Source of the DNA: Streptomyces sp. ISL-10
Lineage (GTDB): Bacteria > Actinomycetota > Actinomycetes > Streptomycetales > Streptomycetaceae
Assembly: GCF_018614575.1 (NCBI RefSeq)
Contig: NZ_JAGGOJ010000012.1
Location: 18,577 to 82,576, forward strand
DNA: 64,000 bases
Direction of reading: 5' to 3'
Part shown: one piece after another, positions 17,301-24,923 of the stretch
How positions within the stretch are numbered: the first letter of the stretch is position 1
Layout: the number at the start of each line of letters is the position of its first letter
The notes under the pieces: model-generated
Seen by the model: only the letters and a program-made list of their open reading frames with translations
Database searches by the model: none
Told to the model about the DNA's origin: nothing
Translations under genes and position numbers: made by a program

Positions 17301-18073
17301 GGCCGGCCCGATCCGTCGGTGTTGACGTTGACGGTCTTGTTGCCCTGGACCAGGTCGCCCTGGACGGTTCCGACGCTGATTCCGCCTGCGCTCGGCGGGC
17401 TGGGACTGTCTGTGCCGCCGCCGTGCCCGCCGCCGGGCATCGGGGCCCTGACCGGCCCGTTCGTCGGCTCGGCCGGGGGGAGACCGGGCGGGGCCGGGTG
17501 TCCGGGCACGGTCACCCAGCTCTCGATGACCTCGCCGTGCTTGGTCGTGAAGGGCATGGGCAGGTACGCGGCCGGATCGATCGAGCGGTGCCCGTGCCGC
17601 ACGACGGCCCGGTGGATCTCCTCCGAGACGACGAAGACCATCCGAGCCGAGACGGCGGCGGCGAGGACGTCCCGCAGCGGCGCCGCGTCGACCAGCCGGC
17701 AGGCGGTGTTGACGGCATCCCCGGACCAGCCCCGGCCGTCCCGCGCGGCGAGCCCCTGGTGCAGGGCGACTCGGAAGCGCATCGCGTGGGCCGGGCTGTA
17801 CACGACGGCCTTCTGCCGCAGCTCGTCGTCAAGGGCACGTATGAAGGGTCCGGCCAGATCGATCGGTGAGACGGTCGCCGGAACGATCATCAGGACGCCG
17901 TCGCCGCGGTCCTCGGTGCTGATGCGCTCGGCCGGTAACCCGGCCCGCGCAAGCGCTTCGCCGAGCACCTCGTACATCCCAGCGCGCAGGGAGCGCTGGA
18001 TCGGATCGGGCCGTGAGCTGAAGTTCTCGATGTCCAGCACCACGACCCAGCAGTGCGTGGCCTCACCAGGCAT
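17297..18073 (-). CDS. Class III nucleotide cyclase-like protein
   Basis: A 258-residue soluble protein with a class III nucleotidyl cyclase domain (about 8-190). The two metal-binding Asp are in VVLDIENFS (Asp14) and DRGDG (Asp58), and the transition-state pair Asn122 and Arg126 is in GDAVNTACRL. All four are kept, so it is likely active. The base specificity cannot be told; PycC-type cyclases that make cUMP or cCMP share this fold. The last 70 residues are Pro/Gly-rich and contain VQGDLVQGNKTVNV, matching a motif in the NTPase encoded next. The ATG at 18073 has GGGGA 7 nt upstream. It is the first gene of the six-gene operon. Confidence 0.82.
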   Translation of the reverse strand: MPGEATHCWVVVLDIENFSSRPDPIQRSLRAGMYEVLGEALARAGLPAERISTEDRGDGVLMIVPATVSPIDLAGPFIRALDDELRQKAVVYSPAHAMRFRVALHQGLAARDGRGWSGDAVNTACRLVDAAPLRDVLAAAVSARMVFVVSEEIHRAVVRHGHRSIDPAAYLPMPFTTKHGEVIESWVTVPGHPAPPGLPPAEPTNGPVRAPMPGGGHGGGTDSPSPPSAGGISVGTVQGDLVQGNKTVNVNTDGSGRP

Positions 18074-18090
18074 GGCGGCATCCCCAAACA

Positions 18091-18100
18091 CTTCCGGAAG
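18091..18100. promoter_or_regulatory. CTTCCGGAAG palindrome upstream of the cyclase operon
   Basis: A perfect 10-bp palindrome lies 17 bp before the cyclase start, in the 213-bp gap (18074-18286) that must hold the operon promoter. No convincing -35/-10 pair was found. Functional meaning is unproven; a palindrome this short can occur by chance in GC-rich DNA. Confidence 0.25.
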
Positions 18101-18286
18101 CGACTACTCGATCACTCGCCCCAGTAGTACGGCACCAAAGTCCCTTGGGTCTACGCCAATTGACACACAGCGGTGAATGGCCGATTTGCTTCGAAGATGC
18201 CATCGGAACGCGGCTTCGGCGCAAGCCTGCCGAGCCTCTCGTGCCCCTGCTGCCCCGGCACGGCTGTGCCCTCGGAGGGGCTCTCC

Positions 18287-19084
18287 TCAGAGTTCGTAGA
18301 CGGCGCTCACCGGCGCGTGGTCGCTCCAGCGCTCGCCGTGCGTGGCCGCGCGTTCCACCCACGCCTTCACGGCCCGCCGCGCCAGCCCTGGCGTCGCCAC
18401 CTGGAGGTCGATGCGCCAGCCGGTGTCGTTGTCGAAGGCGCGCCCGCGGTACGACCACCACGAGTAGGGGCCTTCCTGCTCGGGATGCAGGGCGCGCACC
18501 ACGTCCACGTAGCCGGCCTCCTCGTACACGCGGGTGAGCCAGTCGCGCTCCTCGGGGAGGAAGCCGGAGTTCTTCCGGTTGCCCTTCCAGTTCCTGAGGT
18601 CGGCCTCCTGGTGGGCAATGTTCCAGTCACCGCAGACCACGGCTTCGCGGCCGTCCGCGGCTGCCCGCTCCCTCAGCTCCTTCAGATACGGCAGGAACTC
18701 GGCCATGAACCGCATCTTCTCGTCCTGCCGCTCCGTGCCCACCTCGCCCGACGGCAGATACAGGCTCGCGACGGTGACGCCGGGCAGGTCGGCCTCCACG
18801 TACCGTCCGCTGCCGTCGAACTCGCTCGACCCGAAGCCGATCCGCACCCGGTCCGGTTCCCGCCGCGTGTACAGCGCGACACCCGCGCGGCCCTTCGCGG
18901 CGGCCGGGACGTGCACTGTGAACCAGCCCTCCGGGCTGCGCACACCGGCCGGCAGCTGGTCGGCCTCGGCGCGCACTTCCTGGAGGCAGACCACGTCGGC
19001 GGAGGAGCCCGCGAGCCAGGGGCCGAAGCCCTTCTTGGCGGCGGCGCGCAGTCCATTCACATTTACGGAGGTAACGGTGAGCAT
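18287..19084 (-). CDS. xth: Exodeoxyribonuclease III
   Basis: A 265-residue exonuclease III/AP endonuclease of the endonuclease-exonuclease-phosphatase family, acting in base-excision repair. SVNVNGLRAA at the start, LQEVRAE (metal-binding Glu), GDWNIAHQEADL and the terminal WSDHAPVSA (catalytic His) are all in place. The length is normal. The ATG at 19084 follows a GGAGGTAACG ribosome site. It is on the minus strand upstream of the cyclase operon, separated by 213 bp, so the operon probably has its own promoter. Confidence 0.95.
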   Translation of the reverse strand: MLTVTSVNVNGLRAAAKKGFGPWLAGSSADVVCLQEVRAEADQLPAGVRSPEGWFTVHVPAAAKGRAGVALYTRREPDRVRIGFGSSEFDGSGRYVEADLPGVTVASLYLPSGEVGTERQDEKMRFMAEFLPYLKELRERAAADGREAVVCGDWNIAHQEADLRNWKGNRKNSGFLPEERDWLTRVYEEAGYVDVVRALHPEQEGPYSWWSYRGRAFDNDTGWRIDLQVATPGLARRAVKAWVERAATHGERWSDHAPVSAVYEL

Positions 19085-19173
19085 TCCGGCACCCTACCTA
19101 CCCCCGGGGCGGCCCGAGGACCGGCCGGCCACCGGGCCCGGACTCCTCTCGGCCTACCCGTACGCTTTTCAAC

Positions 19174-19662
19174 ATGCAGCTCAGAGCCGTGGCCTTCGAC
19201 CACCCCGACGCCGTGAAACTGAACGACCAGGTCCAGCTCGAATACGTCGAGCGCTACGGGGACGGGGAGGGCGACGTCACCCCGCTCGACGCCTCGATGT
19301 TCGCGCCGCCGAGTGGCCTGTATCTCATCGCCTACGACGCCGAGGACCGTCCGCTGGCCACCGGCGGCTGGCGCTCCCAGGACGACGGCCCGATGGGGTA
19401 CTCGGACGGGGACGCCGAGCTGAAGCGCATGTACGTCATACCCGAGGCCCGTGGCCTCGGCCTCGCCCGCCGCATCCTCGCCGCGCTGGAGGAGGACGCC
19501 CGTGCCGCCGGCCGGGCCCGGATGGTGCTGGAGACCGGGGACATGCAGCCCGAGGCCATCGCGCTCTACGCCTCCAGCGGCTACGAGCCGTGCGCGAAAT
19601 TCGGCCACTACCGCTGCTACGAGAGCAGCCTGTGCATGGCCAAGCTTTTGACGCGCCCCTGA
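19174..19662 (+). CDS. GNAT-family N-acetyltransferase
   Basis: A 162-residue acetyltransferase with the acetyl-CoA-binding motif A as KRMYVIPEARGLGLARRIL (about residues 85-103) and the later ETGDMQPEAIALYASSGYEP. The substrate is unknown. It is divergent from the exonuclease III gene with an 89-bp gap. No obvious ribosome site precedes the ATG, so it may be leaderless. Confidence 0.88.
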   Translation: MQLRAVAFDHPDAVKLNDQVQLEYVERYGDGEGDVTPLDASMFAPPSGLYLIAYDAEDRPLATGGWRSQDDGPMGYSDGDAELKRMYVIPEARGLGLARRILAALEEDARAAGRARMVLETGDMQPEAIALYASSGYEPCAKFGHYRCYESSLCMAKLLTRP

Positions 19663-19772
19663 CATAACCGCGCCATTCGTGGCACCCTGCCTCACGCACG
19701 TCCTTCCGCACCGCCTCGTCCCCCACCCCGCCCCTGTGCGCCACCGGGCGGGCACGGCAGAAGGAGACATGC

Positions 19773-20726
19773 GTGAGACGCCATCGCACCGCGGCCGGAA
19801 CCGTGTTGGCCGTCACGACCCTGCTCGCCGGGGCGCTGACGGCCACGTCCGCCGGCGCCGCCCCCGTCCCCTCACCCCCGTCCACCCCCACCCCCGCGTC
19901 CTTCGCCCCGCGGCAGGCGCCGCAGGGCTTCTGGACCGCCGAGCGCATGCGCGCCGCCACCCCGCTCGACCTGATGCGCGTGGTCCCCGGCTCGCTCAAG
20001 GCCCCGAAGCCCGCGAGTGAGAAGACCGTGATCGGGCCGACCGCGTTCCCGCAGCCCGGCGGTCCCTGGACCGGCGGCGGCGCCGTCGTGAAGACGTCGG
20101 GCCGGGTGTTCTTCACCTTCCAGGGCCGTACGGCATCCTGCTCCGGCAACTCGGTCACCAGCCAGAACGGCAGCACGGTCATCACCGCGGGCCACTGCGT
20201 GAAGTACCAGGGCTCCTGGCACACCAACTGGGTCTTCGTGCCCGCTTACGACAACGGCCAGGCGCCGTACGGGCAGTGGAGCGCGACGAAGACCCTGGCG
20301 ACCGACCAGTGGGCGGCGAGCGAGGACATCAACTACGACGTCGGAGCGGCCGTCGTCGCGCCGCTGAACGGCAGGACGCTGGCCCAGACCGTCGGGGCAC
20401 AGGGTCTGCAGTTCAACGGCGGCTACAACAAGGCGATGTACGCGTTCGGTTTCCCCGCGGCCGATCCGTACGACGGCAGCAAGCTGATCCACTGCAGCGG
20501 CAACAGCTCCAAGGACTTCCTCTTCTCCAAGGACCACAGTCTGGGCTGCAACATGACGGGCGGCTCCAGCGGCGGCCCGTGGTTCACCTCGTTCAGCGAG
20601 GCGACCGGCACCGGCCTGCAGGTCTCGGTGAACAGCTTCGGTTACACGTTCCTGCCGAACCGGATGTTCGGCCCGTACTTCGGCAACGAGGCGAAGGCGG
20701 TCTACGACAAGGCGCAGACCTCCTGA
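19773..20726 (+). CDS. Secreted trypsin-like serine peptidase
   Basis: A 317-residue exported S1-family peptidase. Residues 1-30 form a signal peptide (two Arg, a hydrophobic core, cleavage near TSAGAA). A Pro-rich, probably propeptide, segment runs to about residue 100. The catalytic triad is His141 in TAGHC, Asp189 in INYDVGAAV and Ser266 in GGSSGGP. The spacing resembles the V8/glutamyl-endopeptidase branch more than chymotrypsin. AAGGAG lies 6 nt before the GTG start at 19773. A long hairpin follows the stop, so it is likely monocistronic. Confidence 0.93.
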   Translation: MRRHRTAAGTVLAVTTLLAGALTATSAGAAPVPSPPSTPTPASFAPRQAPQGFWTAERMRAATPLDLMRVVPGSLKAPKPASEKTVIGPTAFPQPGGPWTGGGAVVKTSGRVFFTFQGRTASCSGNSVTSQNGSTVITAGHCVKYQGSWHTNWVFVPAYDNGQAPYGQWSATKTLATDQWAASEDINYDVGAAVVAPLNGRTLAQTVGAQGLQFNGGYNKAMYAFGFPAADPYDGSKLIHCSGNSSKDFLFSKDHSLGCNMTGGSSGGPWFTSFSEATGTGLQVSVNSFGYTFLPNRMFGPYFGNEAKAVYDKAQTS

Positions 20727-20733
20727 GGTCCTG

Positions 20734-20775
20734 CCCCAGGAGGTCCGGACCGGCTCACGGTCCGGCCTCCCGGGG
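20734..20775. terminator. Bidirectional terminator hairpin
   Basis: Arms of about 18 bp with two mismatches and a 5-nt loop follow the serine-peptidase stop by 8 bp. They overlap the stop of the tetR remnant on the other strand. The position suits termination of both. Confidence 0.8.
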
Positions 20776-21335
20776 CCCTACGACCGGGGGCTCACGACCC
20801 CGGGCGGCCGTCCGGCCGAGCGCCACCGCGCGCAAGTCCCTGATCTCCTGGTCGAGTTCACCGCCGGGGCCGCCGTCGACGAGCCGGTCGAAGACCAGCT
20901 GGTCCACACAGGCCAGCAGCGTGACGGTCCTGTGGCCCGCTTCCTGCGGCGCCACACCGTGCGCGACGAGGAAGTCCTGCACGGCATCGCGCGCGGCGTT
21001 CCGCCGGGGCGCGAGGATCTCGCGCAGCTCGGGGTGGTGGGCGCTCGCGACGACGCAGGCGTACCGCATCAGGGAGCGCTGCCGGCCCGAGCCGCTGCCG
21101 CGTGAAGGCTGCGATGACGGAGGCCGGTTCACCCGGGTCCCGGGGCGTCGCCGCGGTCACACCTGCGACTCCAGCTCGGCCTGGTCCAGTTCCACGATCC
21201 GCCGCACGACCGCTGTCAGCAGCGCCTTGCGGGTGTGCGGATAGGCGGAAGTGGTGCCGGGCGGCATGCCCGCCGCCCCGTCGACGACGCAATGGGTGAG
21301 CGCCCGCATCCCGCCCTCGGCGAGGACCGGCGACG
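20755..21335 (-). pseudogene. TetR-family regulator remnant, frameshifted and truncated
   Basis: Three reading frames together spell a TetR protein. The HTH part (VLAEGGMRALTH, then GMPPGTTSAY) runs to about 21160. A middle part (VTAATPRDPGEPASVIAAF) is in a second frame. The C-terminal ligand domain (SLMRYACVVASAHHPELREI to the stop at 20755) is in a third. At least two frameshifts are needed, near 21170 and near 21100. The first helix and start codon are missing: at about 21330 the sequence changes into a monooxygenase fragment on the other strand. The gene cannot make a normal regulator. Confidence 0.75.
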
Positions 21336-21670
21336 GCTGCGTGGCCCTCCTCGGCGACGCCGCCCACGCCATGACCCCGCATCTCGGGCAGGGCGCGCGC
21401 CAGGCGCTGGAGGACGCGGTCACGCTCGCGGCCACACTCGCCGCCGAGCCCTCGATCGACGCGGCCTTGCGCCGCTACGACGCCGAACGCCGCCCGCGCG
21501 CCCAGTCGGTGGCACGCGCCGTCAGCCGGCCGGATGAGCCACAACTGAGCCACCCCGTCGCGGTGGCGGCCCGCAACACGGCCCTGCGCCAGGCCCCGGC
21601 CGGCGTGTCGGTCCGCGCGATCCTGCGCCACGCGGCCTGGGTGCCACCCCAACTGAATGCCCGCTACGGT
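21320..21670 (+). pseudogene. C-terminal fragment of an FAD-dependent monooxygenase
   Basis: Only the last third of a PHBH-type flavin monooxygenase remains. GCVALLGDAAHAMTPHLGQG is the family's second FAD motif (GD near the ribityl chain), followed by RQALEDAVTLAATLA and a tail ending near VPPQ. The first 270 or so residues, with the GxGxxG motif, are absent, and no proper stop follows the conserved part; the frame runs on into the tRNA region. It begins exactly where the tetR remnant ends, which points to one deletion that removed both 5' ends of a divergent gene pair. Confidence 0.75.
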
Positions 21671-21757
21671 GCGGCGCTCCCCGCGGCGGCCGACGACGGA
21701 AGAGGCGTACGCCACACCTGCCGCATCAACCGCCCGGGGCTCGCGCCGGAACGCCGA

Positions 21758-21791
21758 AGAGCCCCGATCGGATCTCTCCGATCGGGGCTCT
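21758..21791 (-). terminator. Terminator after tRNA-Ala
   Basis: A perfect 14-bp inverted repeat (AGAGCCCCGATCGG with its complement) with a 6-nt loop lies 10 bp beyond the 3' end of the minus-strand tRNA. The 21671-21757 stretch before it holds no gene that I can support. Confidence 0.85.
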
Positions 21792-21800
21792 CAGCTGCGG

Positions 21801-21874
21801 TGGACCTGTGGGGATTTGAACCCCAGACCCCCTCGATGCGAACGAGGTGCGCTACCAGACTGCGCCACAGGCCC
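21801..21874 (-). tRNA. tRNA-Ala (anticodon CGC)
   Basis: The minus strand folds into a complete cloverleaf. The acceptor stem is GGGCCTG with CAGGTCC (one G-U pair), the anticodon stem is CCTCG/CGAGG with loop TTCGCAT giving anticodon CGC, and the T arm contains GGTTCAAATCC. The CGC anticodon reads the alanine codon GCG. The 3' CCA is not encoded. It lies 82 bp beyond the stop of sepX on the same strand. Confidence 0.93.
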
Positions 21875-21956
21875 TTGCAACGAGTGAAACTCTAGCATCC
21901 CCATCGGCGTGCTTGGAAATCCGTTCCCCGCTGGTCACGGATGCCGCCGGGGCGGG

Positions 21957-23060
21957 TCACTCGTTGGCCGCGCGGGGCCGGTCCTCGTCCGCGTACTGGT
22001 CGAAAAGCGGCGTGCGGCCGCGGTCCCGGGAGCGGCGCGGCTGCGGTGGCCGCAGGCCGGCGGATGGCTCCGCGGACGCCGGGGCGGGCGGGACGGCCGG
22101 TTCCGCGGCGGAGGAACGCGCCGCGCTCCACGTCTCCGGGTCGCTGACGTCCACCCCGCTCGTCGCACGCGGGGCGACGGGCGCGGTGACGTACGTCGGC
22201 AGCGGCACGGGCACCGGGTCCCAGCTGTCGCCCGTGGCCGGGCCGCGCTGGCGCTGCTGGTCCACCCACTCCGCATGATCGGTCTGCTCGACCAGCGCAC
22301 GCCGTCCGGCCTCCTGCGGGGAGAGCGTCGGCGCCGGTTCCGGGTCGGCATGCGCGGCGGGCTCCTCGTCGGGCTCGGCCGCACCGGCGGGCTGCTGGTG
22401 GCGGCGCGGCCGGCTCTCCCGCAGCCGCTGCGCCGCGGCCTCGGCCTGCCTGCGGTCCATGACGTAGGCGAAACGCCGCCTCTCCTGAGCCCGCAGATAC
22501 ACGATGTACGTGCTCAGCAGTACGGCCGGGACGGCCGGTGCCCAGAGGAAACCGAGTCCGCCGACCGCCGCGACGACCGCGCCGGCGCTGAAGGCGACGA
22601 AGAGGAGGGTCGTGGTCCGTCTGCGGCGGGCCAGCACCTTGGTGCGCCGGGCGCGCTCGCCGGCGGCGCTGTTCTGCCGCTGCCGCTCCCGCTCCCGCGG
22701 GGCCGGGCGCCGGGCCGGGGGACGCCCCGCACCGGCGGCGCCGGGGGTCGCCTCGGAGGGCACCTCCTGGCGCACTTCGGTTCGGGGCGCGGCGAAGGCC
22801 CGGACGTCCACGGAACTCAATCGGTCCGTGACGGCATCCGGGTCCACGTCGCGCTCGGGCCCCTCTGCGGTGCGTCCCCGCAGCTCCTTGGCGTACCGGC
22901 GCTCCATCCCCGCCCGGCCGGACAACAGCCGGATGGCGGTGGAGAAGCGTTCCGTTGGACGAGCTTCGTTGAGCTCGTCCTGCCTGCGGAGCCACATCGG
23001 CACCAAGTAGGCGGCCCAGGCCCCGACGATGACTGCGTAGATGAGGCCGCTGCTGCTCAC
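21957..23060 (-). CDS. sepX: SepX/GlpR-type divisome membrane protein
   Basis: A 367-residue protein with an N-terminal membrane helix (SSSGLIYAVIVGAWAAYLVP), a charged middle with ERFSTAIRLLSGR, and two more membrane helices (about 145-185). The long C terminus is disordered and charged. This layout matches SepX, the actinobacterial division protein that anchors the gephyrin-like protein Glp (called GlpR in corynebacteria). The identity is backed by the neighbourhood: glp is four genes upstream on the same strand. It starts with GTG and has no strong ribosome site. It lies after rimJ with a 136-bp AT-richer gap that probably carries its own promoter. Confidence 0.85.
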   Translation of the reverse strand: MSSSGLIYAVIVGAWAAYLVPMWLRRQDELNEARPTERFSTAIRLLSGRAGMERRYAKELRGRTAEGPERDVDPDAVTDRLSSVDVRAFAAPRTEVRQEVPSEATPGAAGAGRPPARRPAPRERERQRQNSAAGERARRTKVLARRRRTTTLLFVAFSAGAVVAAVGGLGFLWAPAVPAVLLSTYIVYLRAQERRRFAYVMDRRQAEAAAQRLRESRPRRHQQPAGAAEPDEEPAAHADPEPAPTLSPQEAGRRALVEQTDHAEWVDQQRQRGPATGDSWDPVPVPLPTYVTAPVAPRATSGVDVSDPETWSAARSSAAEPAVPPAPASAEPSAGLRPPQPRRSRDRGRTPLFDQYADEDRPRAANE

Positions 23061-23196
23061 GCATCACACCGTAGAGGGATTCGCGCAAGGGCATCCGCCA
23101 ATTGGCCCGGTGTGTCGCACGATCTGGCTGATATCACCGACCTTTTTTGTGATTACTCAGATCAGTTCACGCTCTGCGACGATCAATTTCGAACAC

Positions 23197-23838
23197 TTAT
23201 TTTATTTCCTGCGCCGTTCCGGGTGCCGCTCCAGGTCGTGCCTGGTGCCAGCGGGTCAGCAGCCCTTCCGGCACCTCCTCGGCCGTCAGCGCGAAGACCA
23301 GATGGTCACGCCACGCACCGTCGATGTGGAGATAACGGGGCCGCAGCCCCTCCTCGCGGAATCCGAGTTTCTCCACGACCCGGCGGCTGGGCACGTTCTC
23401 CGGTCGGATGCACACTTCGATGCGGTGCAGCCCGACCGCGCGGAAGCAGTGGTCCACGGCGAGGGCGACCGCGGTGGGCATCACCCCACGGCCCGCGACG
23501 TCCCGGTCCACCCAGTAGCCGACATGCCCCGAGCACATCGATCCCCAGGTGATCCCGGCGACGGTCAGTTGCCCCACAAGCCGCCCCTGGTACTCGATGA
23601 CGAACGGCAGCATCCGGCCCGCGTTGGCCTCCGACCGCAGGTGGCGGACCATCTGCCGGTAGGTCGGGCGCTGTGCGAGCGGGCCGCCCGGGGCGGGTGG
23701 CGGGATCGTCGCCTCCCAGGGCCGCAGCCAGTCGCGGTTGCGCCGGTTGACCTCGCGCCAGTTGCGCTGGTCCCGCATCTTTATGGGGCGCAGGACGACA
23801 TCGCCGTTCGCGAGGACCACGGGCCAGGTCACGTTCAT
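23197..23838 (-). CDS. rimJ: RimJ-like GNAT acetyltransferase
   Basis: A 213-residue acetyltransferase of the RimJ/RimL group, which acetylate protein N termini, classically of a ribosomal protein. It shows LRPIKMRDQRNWREVN, the acetyl-CoA-binding region (GYWVDRDVAGRGVMPTAVALAVDH) and IEVCIRPENVPSRRVVEKLGF. The ATG overlaps the moaB stop by 4 nt, so translation is coupled. The gene is a constant member of the sepX-glp neighbourhood in actinobacteria, where it may have a role linked to division, but that is not shown. Confidence 0.88.
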   Translation of the reverse strand: MNVTWPVVLANGDVVLRPIKMRDQRNWREVNRRNRDWLRPWEATIPPPAPGGPLAQRPTYRQMVRHLRSEANAGRMLPFVIEYQGRLVGQLTVAGITWGSMCSGHVGYWVDRDVAGRGVMPTAVALAVDHCFRAVGLHRIEVCIRPENVPSRRVVEKLGFREEGLRPRYLHIDGAWRDHLVFALTAEEVPEGLLTRWHQARPGAAPGTAQEIK

Positions 23839-24362
23839 GACGTCGGTGAGGACGGGTCCGCAGGACGTGGATGGTCCCCGCCGCGGATCTGGTCCACGGC
23901 GTGGCGCAGGATCCCCTCCAGCACCGCGAGCCCGTCGCGCACGCCACCGGTGGAGCCGGGGAGATTGACGATCAGGGTGCGGCCGGCGACCCCGGCGGCG
24001 CCCCGGGACAGCGCGGCGGCGGGCACCTTCTCCCGCCCGTACGCCCGGATCGCCTCCGGGATGCCCGGGACCTCGCGGTCCAGCAGCGCACGCGTGACGT
24101 CAGGCGTGCGGTCCGTGGGCGAGATGCCCGTGCCGCCGGTGGTGAGGATGACGTCGTATCCGGCCTCGACCCCCTTGCGAAGCGCATCGCCGACGGGGTC
24201 GCCGTCGGGCACCACCCGGGGGCCGTCGACGGCGAACCCCAGGACGGTGAGCTTCTCGGCGATCAGCGGGCCGCCCTTGTCCTCGTACACCCCGGCGGAG
24301 GCGCGGTTGGAGGCGGTCACGACCAGGGCGCGGTACGGCGCTGTGGCGTGGGCGTCGGTCAT
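23835..24362 (-). CDS. moaB: MogA/MoaB-family molybdenum cofactor protein
   Basis: A 175-residue protein that adenylates molybdopterin before metal insertion. The MPT-binding signature TTGGTGISPTDRTPDVT is at about residue 75, and the C-terminal NLPGSTGGVRDGL is typical of the family. The ATG at 24362 overlaps the moaC stop as ATGA, and its own stop overlaps rimJ. A longer upstream extension lies inside moaC and was rejected. Confidence 0.93.
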   Translation of the reverse strand: MTDAHATAPYRALVVTASNRASAGVYEDKGGPLIAEKLTVLGFAVDGPRVVPDGDPVGDALRKGVEAGYDVILTTGGTGISPTDRTPDVTRALLDREVPGIPEAIRAYGREKVPAAALSRGAAGVAGRTLIVNLPGSTGGVRDGLAVLEGILRHAVDQIRGGDHPRPADPSSPTS

Positions 24363-24850
24363 GACCGGTCCCCTTCGCGCGTCCAGTCCCCGGATTTGCC
24401 GCCCGTCTTCTCCTCGACGCGGATGTCCGTGATCACGGCCGCCTTGTCGACCGCCTTCACCATGTCGACGACCGTGAGGGCGGCGACCGAGACCGCGGTG
24501 AGGGCCTCCATCTCCACACCCGTGCGATCCGTCGTCTTCACGGTGGCCGCGATCTCGACCGCGTCGTCGGTGACCGACAGATCCAGCGTCACGCCCGAGA
24601 CGGCGAGCGGGTGGCACAGCGGAATCAGGTCGGGCGTGCGCTTCGCGCCCATGATCCCGGCGATCCTGGCCGTGGCGAGCGCGTCGCCCTTCGGGACGCC
24701 CTCGCCGCGCAGCAGCTCCACGACCTGCTGCGAGACGAGGACGCGACCGGTCGCCCGTGCGGTGCGAGCGGTCACGTCCTTCTGGGAGACGTCCACCATG
24801 CGGGCAGCCCCCGCGTCGTCGATGTGCGTCAGCCTGCCTTGCGTACTCAT
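24359..24850 (-). CDS. moaC: Cyclic pyranopterin monophosphate synthase MoaC
   Basis: A 163-residue MoaC, which converts the MoaA product to cyclic pyranopterin monophosphate, an early step of molybdenum cofactor synthesis. MVDVSQKDVTARTARATG, GAKRTPDLIPLCHPL and the active-site run EMEALTAVSVAALTVVDMVK are all conserved. ATG 24850 was chosen because it gives the usual MSTQ-x-RLTHI N terminus. A GTG 63 nt further up is less likely. It follows glp after a 73-bp gap. Confidence 0.95.
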   Translation of the reverse strand: MSTQGRLTHIDDAGAARMVDVSQKDVTARTARATGRVLVSQQVVELLRGEGVPKGDALATARIAGIMGAKRTPDLIPLCHPLAVSGVTLDLSVTDDAVEIAATVKTTDRTGVEMEALTAVSVAALTVVDMVKAVDKAAVITDIRVEEKTGGKSGDWTREGDRS

Positions 24851-24923
24851 CTGCTGTGGCGCTCCCGGTCCGGTCCCATCAGGGCCTTGTGTGGGCAGAC
24901 ACGGTACCGCCACAGCGGGCCGC

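Noticed and set aside
9532..18073. Reading the operon as a tellurite-resistance locus
   Set aside because: The TerY-P triad is present, but no TerB, TerC, TerD or TerZ homologue is in the window.
18228..18292. Terminator hairpin after exonuclease III
   Set aside because: GCCCCT/AGGGGC and GGCAC/GTGCC stems can be drawn, but they are short and separated by unpaired stretches, so I do not list it.
21251..21895. A 214-codon open frame that could be annotated as a monooxygenase
   Set aside because: Its first 25 codons are antisense to the tetR HTH and its end runs through the antisense of tRNA-Ala. Only the middle is a true homologue, so it is a fragment.
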